A stretch of DNA of 64,000 bases. Source: Pectobacterium zantedeschiae (GTDB taxonomy: Bacteria; Pseudomonadota; Gammaproteobacteria; Enterobacterales; Enterobacteriaceae). Position 1 is the first letter of the stretch, and each line of letters begins with the position of its first letter. Positions 58,006-64,000 of this stretch are shown here, in pieces. The position numbers were made by a program, and so were the translations under genes. The DNA is taken from positions 124,001 to 188,000 of the forward strand of contig NZ_NWTM01000006.1 of NCBI RefSeq assembly GCF_004137795.1. The letters run 5' to 3'. The notes under the pieces were generated by a model. The model worked only from the letters and a program-made list of their open reading frames with translations, was not told the origin of the DNA and did not search any database.

Positions 58006-59406
58006 ATGACGGAAGATAATATCCAGGACAAAATAAGTGAGTCTATTCATAGTATTACATTATTTCTGAGGAGGTATAAGTCACATTATATTAATAATGA
58101 TTTGTTAGATGGAATAAAAAAAATTAGCATCGAAATGCTTAAGAAACTCAGAAAAATAAATAAATTAATTTCTTTGATTGGTATCAGTTCTAATCTAAGA
58201 AGATCTGAATATCTGAATTATAAACTTGATGAAGTTATTGACTTAAAGAAGTCGGCATTTATGCTTTTGGAAAATTATTCTTATCCTGAAGCTCAAGGTA
58301 CATATAATGAACTTGTTAGAGTAAATAATGAATTACAGGATGTAGTTACATCACTACAAGAAGAACATGATGAAGTGACGAATAAAAGGGATGAGTTACT
58401 CACTAGGTATGGTAGTACCTTATCAAATCTAGAGTTAGATGTTAAAAGCTCAGAAGATCTCATAAGCAGATTTATGAAAACTAAAAAAACAATGGATTTG
58501 CAAATTGATAGTGTGATGGAGAGTCGGGATAAATTACAGGAGTTAGATGATTTATATAGAGAGAAATTAGCTAGCCTTGAGTTCAATGAGGAAGACACAA
58601 AGAGAAAAATAGCACACTTAGGTAAAGCAAATGATGTTATTTCTTCATCCAGAAATATTATCGAAAAATACCATTCTGAAGTTGGTGTTCTTTTGGATGA
58701 ATTTGAAAAGATAAAGAGTGATTCAATTGATGTTCAATCAAGGGTTGATACATTACAAACTGGATTTTCGTCAGTAAAAACATTTTTTTTAAATAAAACC
58801 AAAGATATTGATGATATTACAGAAAAAGCTAAGAATGCCTTAGATAAGGCTAGCGATGTTGCTGTTGGAGGGCATTTCAAAGCACAATATGAAAATGCAA
58901 AAAGATTAGTTGTACTATGGCTTTTGTTCGGTGGGCTTTTTCTTATAGGAGCAATATTAATATGCCTGGCAACTGTATTTCCTGAAGTGACAAATACATT
59001 AATCGACAAAAGGCTGGAGGGGGGAAGTCAAACATCAATTATCATTGCCCGTTTGGCCATTGCACCTTTGTTTTTATTAGGTGCATGGTTTTGTGCTTAT
59101 CAATATAATAAACAAAAACAAATCATTGAAGACTATGCGTATAAAAAAGTATTAACATTATCTCTCCTTTCAATAAAATCTGAAATTGAAGAGATTGGTG
59201 AATCTCATGTTTCAGAATTTATAAAGGGCGTGCAGAAGGAAATATTGAAATCCCCACTGGATTCTTTAGATAAAAAACATTTTAAGAGAGAAAGTAAGAT
59301 TCTGAGGTTAATGCACAATGAGATGGCTAATAATTTAATAAAAAGAGTTAAAGAACATAGCCACCAAGAGAGTACACTTTCTCCTGTTGAAAAAGATAAA
59401 GACTAA
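58006..59406 (+). CDS. cargo protein: long coiled-coil with two TM segments
   Basis: 466 aa from the ATG at 58006 (AAGGGA 6 bases upstream). Coiled-coil from about 97 to 285, TM1 about 301-324, TM2 about 345-367, cytosolic helical tail with KQIIEDYAYKKVLTL. Very AT-rich. Between cI and int, a known cargo place in P2 relatives, and read in the same direction as cI, so it may be expressed in the lysogen. Membrane-effector topology; no enzymatic motif seen. Confidence 0.72.
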   Translation: MTEDNIQDKISESIHSITLFLRRYKSHYINNDLLDGIKKISIEMLKKLRKINKLISLIGISSNLRRSEYLNYKLDEVIDLKKSAFMLLENYSYPEAQGTYNELVRVNNELQDVVTSLQEEHDEVTNKRDELLTRYGSTLSNLELDVKSSEDLISRFMKTKKTMDLQIDSVMESRDKLQELDDLYREKLASLEFNEEDTKRKIAHLGKANDVISSSRNIIEKYHSEVGVLLDEFEKIKSDSIDVQSRVDTLQTGFSSVKTFFLNKTKDIDDITEKAKNALDKASDVAVGGHFKAQYENAKRLVVLWLLFGGLFLIGAILICLATVFPEVTNTLIDKRLEGGSQTSIIIARLAIAPLFLLGAWFCAYQYNKQKQIIEDYAYKKVLTLSLLSIKSEIEEIGESHVSEFIKGVQKEILKSPLDSLDKKHFKRESKILRLMHNEMANNLIKRVKEHSHQESTLSPVEKDKD

Positions 59407-59421
59407 AAGTACATGGGTCAT

Positions 59422-59460
59422 AAGGGATTATTTTACTATTAATACAATCCCTTTTCCTTT
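59422..59460 (+). terminator. terminator after the 466-aa cargo gene
   Basis: AAGGGATT/AATCCCTT (59422-59429 with 59446-59453) with a T-rich tail, 15 bp after the stop. Confidence 0.7.
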
Positions 59461-59608
59461 TTTTAGATTTTCTTTACTTGTAGCCAAGCAAGATTTTTCT
59501 ATGTGTCGATGAACCTCACCAAGCAGTAACATGTCAAAAGCTGCGCTGATGAGTATTTTTGTCAATCTCAGTCGGTTATAAATTGAATGAGCATAAAGGA
59601 GTATATCC

Positions 59609-59944
59609 ATGGAGTACCAAAGAATCCGTTTGAGGGTTGATGATGATTTTCGGGAATTATGTATTAAGCACGGTATTGAGTTAAGCCAAATAGAGTGTTT
59701 CAGCGCCAGCACAACAATAGAAGATGTTATCGACTTTGTATACAAGACAAAAGATGCCAGCGTTTATCTTGCTCTATTGGCCTATGTCATCGTCGAGTGG
59801 CTGAAAAATAGGAAAGGTCGAAAAATCCATATCGCAATAGAAAACGAAAAGATAAAAGAAATCACCGCTGAGAATGTGAGTAAAAAAGAGTTAGAGAGCA
59901 TCCTAACTAAAACTGTTGCTGTGTTTACGAATGAGTCTGAGTGA
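59609..59944 (+). CDS. small cargo protein with one hydrophobic segment
   Basis: 111 aa, AAGGAG 9 bases before the ATG. Residues about 50-64 (SVYLALLAYVIVEWL) are hydrophobic, followed by a basic stretch and a KIHI...KEITAENVSKKELESIL tail seen in small membrane-effector-like proteins. Separately transcribed from the 466-aa gene. Function unknown. Confidence 0.6.
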   Translation: MEYQRIRLRVDDDFRELCIKHGIELSQIECFSASTTIEDVIDFVYKTKDASVYLALLAYVIVEWLKNRKGRKIHIAIENEKIKEITAENVSKKELESILTKTVAVFTNESE

Positions 59945-60030
59945 GAAAGCACTTCATACTCAATGATGATTTTCTGTACATTGCGGAAAATTTAAAAAAT
60001 ATTCTTCTCAAATTAACCAGTTAAAATTAG

Positions 60031-61089
60031 ATGTCAGTACGAAAATTACCTAGCGGGAAATGGTTGTGTGAGTGCTACCCAAACGGGCGAGACTCCCGGC
60101 GAATAAGAAAGACGTTTAACACAAAAGGTGAAGCAGAATCCTTTGAAACCTACACCATGCGTGAGGTGGAAGATAAACCGTGGCTTGGTGAGAAAGAGGA
60201 TCGCCGCAACCTTAGTGAACTGATTGAGCTTTGGAATAATTTGCACGGGCAGGCACTTAGTGCCAGTAAATCCCGTATGGGTAAACTGCGTATCATCTGT
60301 AACGGGCTAGGTGACCCGGTGGCCTCAAGATTGACAGCGAAAGACTGGGCGCATTACCGGGATAAACGTCTACGTGGAGAAATTGATAACGGCTACCATT
60401 CTGACCCCAAAATGTGGATAGCGAAACCGATCACGGTGAACCGAGAACACCAATACCTTTATGCCATGTTCAATGAACTGAAAAGGCTAGGGGAGTGGAC
60501 GTTGCCTAACCCGTTAGAAGGGATGCGCATCTTTAAAGAAGCAGATCGTGAAATGTCGTGGCTGACGACCTCCCAAATCCAACAATTGCTGGATGCCTGC
60601 GAACGCTACGGAAAAATTTACCTTACGCGGATTGTTAAAGTATGTCTGGCAACAGGAGCAAGGTGGAGTGAAGCAGAAGGGCTAACCCGTTCTCAGCTAT
60701 CGCCTTACAAGCTGACGTTCTTTAAAACCAAAGGCAAAAAAAACCGGACGGTGCCGATCCCGCGTTGGCTTCATGATGAGTTATCAGAATTACAAGGAAA
60801 GATGTTCCAGCCGTGCTATCAGGATTTTGTAAAGATGCTGGCTTTAACAAACATCGAGCTTATTGAAGGGCAAAATACCCACGTTTTACGGCACACCTTC
60901 GCGTCACATTTTATGATGAACGGCGGGAACATCTTGGTACTTCAGCGCATTCTTGGGCACGCCAACATTCGTGAAACGATGCGGTATGCACACTTTGCCC
61001 CTGACCATCTGGAAGAAGCGGCTCATCTCAATCCCCTCGCTGGTTACAGTGGCGGCAAAGTGGCGGCAGAGAATAATAAAGGCTACTAA
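60031..61089 (+). CDS. int: tyrosine-family phage integrase
   Basis: 352 aa P2-type integrase. N-terminal arm-binding domain, then catalytic Arg in ATGARWSEAEG (about 211), HVLRH (about 283-287), LGH (about 310) and the nucleophilic Tyr in MRYAHF (about 318). The last codons overlap its own arm-type repeats (61049-61068), which explains the GGKVAAE tail. Start at 60031 has a weak SD. Confidence 0.95.
   Translation: MSVRKLPSGKWLCECYPNGRDSRRIRKTFNTKGEAESFETYTMREVEDKPWLGEKEDRRNLSELIELWNNLHGQALSASKSRMGKLRIICNGLGDPVASRLTAKDWAHYRDKRLRGEIDNGYHSDPKMWIAKPITVNREHQYLYAMFNELKRLGEWTLPNPLEGMRIFKEADREMSWLTTSQIQQLLDACERYGKIYLTRIVKVCLATGARWSEAEGLTRSQLSPYKLTFFKTKGKKNRTVPIPRWLHDELSELQGKMFQPCYQDFVKMLALTNIELIEGQNTHVLRHTFASHFMMNGGNILVLQRILGHANIRETMRYAHFAPDHLEEAAHLNPLAGYSGGKVAAENNKGY
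61049..61068 (+). repeat. integrase arm-type repeats, right arm
   Basis: Two GTGGCGGCA copies, 61049-61057 and 61060-61068, with the same 11-bp period as the left arm; 95 bp from attR. Confidence 0.7.
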
Positions 61090-61162
61090 ACATTACTATC
61101 TATAACAGTATAACGTATTGTTTTTTATGATAAGAATATGTTTTTTAATGAGGTCTTTGAAA

Positions 61163-61209
61163 AGCGTCTTAACTAAGATAGCGCTTTCGCAACATCCGAA
61201 AGTTGTTAT
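61163..61209 (+). repeat. attR core
   Basis: Identical 47 bp to attL; carries a copy of the last rplS codons (RLN stop). Confidence 0.95.
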
Positions 61210-61216
61210 GAATAAG

Positions 61217-61246
61217 GGGTTTAGCCTTTGGCTAAACCCATTTTTT
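61217..61246 (+). terminator. native rplS operon terminator, displaced by the prophage
   Basis: GGGTTTAGCC/GGCTAAACCC (61217-61226 with 61230-61239) plus T7, 8 bp after attR. In an uninfected chromosome it would follow rplS directly. Confidence 0.9.
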
Positions 61247-61263
61247 TGTGCTTGATTGCAGTA

Positions 61264-61440
61264 AAAAGCCCACCATTCTGGTGGGCTTGGTTTTCCCTGG
61301 TGCGATCATTATTGTTTGAATTTCAGTACCATGATGACATTAGATATGGTTATTTTATAAACGTTTATACAGATCAATTTTCCAATATTGATCGGTTACG
61401 GCGATCAACGTATCGCGTTGATACTGATTTTCTACCCTAA
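61264..61440 (-). pseudogene. relic resembling the end of a phage tail-fibre-assembly locus
   Basis: Outside attR. A GCCCACC/GGTGGGC hairpin, the palindrome TATAAACGTTTATA (61356-61369) and a 33-bp exact match (61347-61379 with 32702-32734) parallel the DNA after gene G. Read on the minus strand, a short frame ending in LIAVTDQYW aligns with the LIATADQ end of gpG. No full gene remains. Confidence 0.5.
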
Positions 61441-62379
61441 TTAAAACGTTTTGTTAGCGATGACCGTTGGGTACATATGCATACGATCGTTAATAAACTG
61501 AATATTTGTGAATCCGGCTTGTTCTAACTGCGACTGTGTTTGTTTGTGGGTACGAAACGCTGTCCATGTTGCCCCAATAATGCGTGAGAAAAGTACATGC
61601 TGAAGCGCTAGCAATTTCGGGGCTGTGTTTGTCCATGGTGAGTCTTGCGACTGCGTAGGAGGCGGTGTCATAAAGCTGGTGATCAGCGTGCCTCCTGGCT
61701 TCAATCCAGAGTAGAATACGCGGTAAAGCTCGATGACTTTGTCATCATCTTGTTCATAAACATTAAGTCCATTGCTGGTAATTACATCTGCTTGGGCGGC
61801 TAAATCAATTGTCCAGGCATCCGCAAGTACTAACGATATCTGGTTTTCTAACCCTTGCTGGCTGGCAAGTTTATAAGCTTCTTCCAGCGCCTGTTTATCC
61901 AGATCGATCCCAATTAATTTCACATCTCGATGCTGCGTATAATCCAGCAGCAGTAAATCTGCCATGACCCCGCAGGGAACAGATATCATGATAGCGTCTG
62001 GGCGCAAGAGTTTTTGAAGCAGACTCTGGAAAATACCGAATCGTTCACGTGTCGCCAAAACGTTGGGTAATTGTGTGTAGATGATCTCTTCGAGCGAGTT
62101 GACGTAGTGAGTTGGTCGATGTGCTATTACATTATGTGTCCAGTGCGCATTTAGCCCATGGTGTTTTAGTAAAAACTGGCCTAACTCAAGATGGGAGAAA
62201 GCGTCCAGAAGCACCAACTGTTCCTCTACGGAAATGCCGAGGTGAGCGCCTGACTCGAGAATATTGTTCTTTACCGCGCAGACCCATTCACCCTGGCTTT
62301 CCTTTGATGAGGCATCGTGTGATAAGAGCCTTGAGCTGTTATTTGGCGATGAGTGATGAGGCTTGTTTGAACCGGACAT
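61441..62379 (-). CDS. class I SAM-dependent methyltransferase
   Basis: 312 aa from MSGSNKPHHSS at 62379 (GGAG 7 bases upstream). Methyltransferase core from about residue 120: motif I SVPCGVMADLLLLD (atypical for the GxGxG loop), acidic strand VKLIGIDLDKQAL, motif LADAWTIDL and LKPGGTLITSF. N-terminal ~100 residues helical. Substrate unknown. It stands where yfiBNR would be expected in E. coli. Confidence 0.75.
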   Translation of the reverse strand: MSGSNKPHHSSPNNSSRLLSHDASSKESQGEWVCAVKNNILESGAHLGISVEEQLVLLDAFSHLELGQFLLKHHGLNAHWTHNVIAHRPTHYVNSLEEIIYTQLPNVLATRERFGIFQSLLQKLLRPDAIMISVPCGVMADLLLLDYTQHRDVKLIGIDLDKQALEEAYKLASQQGLENQISLVLADAWTIDLAAQADVITSNGLNVYEQDDDKVIELYRVFYSGLKPGGTLITSFMTPPPTQSQDSPWTNTAPKLLALQHVLFSRIIGATWTAFRTHKQTQSQLEQAGFTNIQFINDRMHMYPTVIANKTF

Positions 62380-62636
62380 ATGAACACTCCAGAATATCAA
62401 TCGCTATCAGGAATAATGGGATTAACTAGCAGTGGTCTATGATCTTGTGTTATCCCAGTATCAAGTTTTTAATAACTAGATGTGATTATTTGAGTGGGTG
62501 ATAATAGGGGAGAGGTATGTCTGGTGTATTTCTGTACGAGTACAAAAGTGAGTGGAATTGTTACCAGATACGATGAGCCATAGCCTTCCGTTAGCTACGT
62601 TGCGCATTAGTATGGATCATCGTATTCAGGAGGATA
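62380..62636. other. 257-bp spacer, methyltransferase upstream region
   Basis: AT-rich, no supported ORF. Should contain the methyltransferase promoter and any yfiL terminator; I see no convincing stem with T-run. Confidence 0.4.
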
Positions 62637-62984
62637 TTAAGGTAGATTCTGTTGCCAGCGAGCTCGTAGTGTCTCCGCAGCCTCTACGCCATCGCAGCTG
62701 GCGGGAAAGTTTTTCCCTGCTTTTCCCCATTCTTCCATATTGTCTGCACGGCAAAAAGCCGATTGCCCAGCGTGGTAACCACGCAGATAGGTTTCACGGT
62801 CAACCTGTGGGTTACCAAACCATTCCTGTAAGGTGCCGTCGTCTTTTACGACCACGCCAGAGGTCGCATCCTGATAACCAGCTTCATACCAGAACCCTGA
62901 CTCACTTTTAGCCGGCAGCGATGGTACGTTGCTTTGGCACGCTGTCATTAAAAGAATTACAGCCAAGACATAACTGTATTTCAT
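62637..62984 (-). CDS. yfiL: DUF2799 lipoprotein, YfiL-like
   Basis: 115 aa with lipoprotein signal and lipobox LMTAC (Cys near residue 16). Mature part has WYEAGYQDATSG and YLRGYHAGQ, the paired GY..G motifs of the DUF2799/YfiL family. Start at 62984 is chosen from three stacked start codons by SD spacing. Synteny (just before aroF, opposite strand) supports YfiL. Confidence 0.75.
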   Translation of the reverse strand: MKYSYVLAVILLMTACQSNVPSLPAKSESGFWYEAGYQDATSGVVVKDDGTLQEWFGNPQVDRETYLRGYHAGQSAFCRADNMEEWGKAGKNFPASCDGVEAAETLRARWQQNLP

Positions 62985-63029
62985 CATCAACCTTCATATC
63001 TGCGGCCATCGGCCCGAAGGAGCATCACG

Positions 63030-63746
63030 TCAGGCGATGCCCAGTTTTTCTTTCAGTAATTTGAGGTAGCGGCGACTGACAGGAATGTGTTTTCCCGTAT
63101 GTGTTAGCACTTCTGCTGCACCGTTTTCCATTAACTGGATTTCTTTCAGTTGCTCTGTGTTAACCATATATTGACGATGGCAACGGACGAAAGGCGTTTT
63201 TTCTTCCAGCGTTTTCAGTGAAAGTTGGGTATAGCCAGACTGACTGACGCCTACTACATGCACGCCACTGAGTTCCGAACAAAGATACTCGACTTCCTCA
63301 ATCTTGAGCAAAAAAATACGATTGTGCCCGTTACAGGGAATATGGCGAAGCAAAGGCTCTGCAATTATCTGTACGTTTTTATTTACACTAATGCCTCGGC
63401 GTAGACGATTTAGCGTTTTACTCAGCCGTTGTGCATCCAGTGGTTTAAGTAAATAGTCAAAAGCATGCTCTTCAAATGCCCTCACTGCGTATTCATCATA
63501 GGCTGTTACGAAGACGACGTAAGGCATATTTTCTGGATCCAGCATAGCAACCAGCTCTAAACCGCTGACCTTTGGCATCTGGATATCCAGGAAAATCACA
63601 TCTGGTTGCAGCCGATGGATAGCGGGTATTGCCTCCAACGCGTTGCTGCACTGTGCAATGATGGTGATATCAGATTCATTTTCCAGCAGCAGGCTGAGCT
63701 CTTCGCGTGCCAGCTGTTCATCATCGATGATTATGGCTTTCAGCAT
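63030..63746 (-). CDS. btsR: LytTR-type response regulator, BtsR-like
   Basis: 238 aa: receiver domain (DDEQ near 8-11, phospho-acceptor Asp in FLDIQMP near 54, Lys in LLKPLD near 102) and C-terminal LytTR DNA-binding domain (CHRQYMVN, VSRRYLKLLKEKLG). Closely resembles E. coli BtsR (YehT), which answers pyruvate. No sensor kinase gene is adjacent, unlike btsSR. Confidence 0.85.
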   Translation of the reverse strand: MLKAIIIDDEQLAREELSLLLENESDITIIAQCSNALEAIPAIHRLQPDVIFLDIQMPKVSGLELVAMLDPENMPYVVFVTAYDEYAVRAFEEHAFDYLLKPLDAQRLSKTLNRLRRGISVNKNVQIIAEPLLRHIPCNGHNRIFLLKIEEVEYLCSELSGVHVVGVSQSGYTQLSLKTLEEKTPFVRCHRQYMVNTEQLKEIQLMENGAAEVLTHTGKHIPVSRRYLKLLKEKLGIA

Positions 63747-63856
63747 CCTTCCCCCTTGTTAGCGTGATTCTATCATTATTCACACCGGGGATTCGCATGG
63801 TTGCGTCGGGAAGTGAGAAGGCATGCAGATATCGTTTTTCTGGCAATATTTGTGGT

Positions 63857-63911
63857 GGTAATTTTTTATTTACACCAGGTGGATTGAAATCTTTACGGTT
63901 CGTGTTATGGT
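63857..63911 (+). promoter_or_regulatory. aroF promoter with two TyrR boxes
   Basis: GGTAATTTTTTATTTACA (63857-63874) and TGGATTGAAATCTTTACG (63880-63897) both keep the G-N14-C core of TGTAAA-N6-TTTACA and are 23 bp apart, the usual spacing for cooperative boxes. The second overlaps TTGAAA (63884-63889), 16 bp before TATGGT (63906-63911). Confidence 0.65.
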
Positions 63912-63995
63912 GTAAACATCACGCGTAGGTTAGTTGTACAGACAGTAGGTTGTACCGACGATCGCGAACATACCGAACTCTTCAGGAATGGGATC

Positions 63996-64000
63996 ATGCA
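63996..64000 (+). CDS. aroF: start of aroF (DAHP synthase, Tyr-sensitive), 3' outside window
   Basis: ATGCA at the window edge after GGAATGGG. Only the first codon is visible. The call rests on the TyrR boxes and on E. coli synteny (yfiL then divergent aroF-tyrA). Confidence 0.5.

Noticed and set aside
59428-59745. Minus-strand frame of 105 codons overlapping the small cargo gene
   Set aside because: Begins inside the plus-strand gene, has no SD, and its end falls in the terminator.

Overview
This window looks like the chromosome of a soft-rot enterobacterium, most likely Pectobacterium. The gene order pncC-recA-recX-alaS-csrA-tRNA-Ser/Arg-yqaB-yqaA-gshA-(micA)-luxS-ypjD-ffh-rpsP-rimM-trmD-rplS ... 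yfiL-aroF is the Enterobacterales core order. Protein similarity to E. coli is high but not species level. The genus is my inference from synteny and accessory content.

Layout. 1-2799: the end of a three-gene isonitrile pathway (isocyanide synthase, Fe/2-oxoglutarate oxygenase, glycosyltransferase), the gene set known for rhabduscin-type metabolites. 2800-10850: chromosomal genes (secreted small protein, grxB, LysR regulator plus MFS exporter, Cache-GGDEF diguanylate cyclase, marC, SRPBCC protein, a hypothetical) with two candidate sRNA/terminator spacers. 10849-25357: the housekeeping block listed above, with an SOS box on recA, MicA antisense to the gshA-luxS spacer, and four tRNAs.

25344-61209: a complete P2/186-family prophage, about 35.8 kb, inserted at the 3' end of rplS and bounded by a 47-bp direct repeat. 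All expected modules are present: ogr, D-U-T-E/E'-FII-FI, G-H-I-J-W-V, S-R-lysC-lysB-K-Y-X-L-M-N-O, P-Q, cos, A, B, CII, Cox, CI repressor and integrase. The cos sequence, CI/CII layout and a LexA-boxed gene next to cos make it 186-like. Cargo sits in three places. (i) Between S and V lie an ORF6N putative antirepressor under an RNA leader that looks like a two-box switch, and a divergent two-TM coiled-coil protein. (ii) Between cos and Q lies a two-gene operon of an unknown protein plus a putative abortive-infection membrane protein. (iii) Between CI and int lie a 466-aa coiled-coil/two-TM protein and a small protein. These AT-rich cassettes are the best candidates for undescribed phage-defence or superinfection-exclusion systems. 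The CI repressor itself is unusual in carrying two tandem HTH domains.

61210-64000: the displaced rplS terminator, a relic resembling the end of the phage tail-fibre-assembly locus outside attR, a methyltransferase, a YfiL-like lipoprotein, a BtsR-like LytTR response regulator, and the TyrR-boxed promoter and first codon of a gene that should be aroF.
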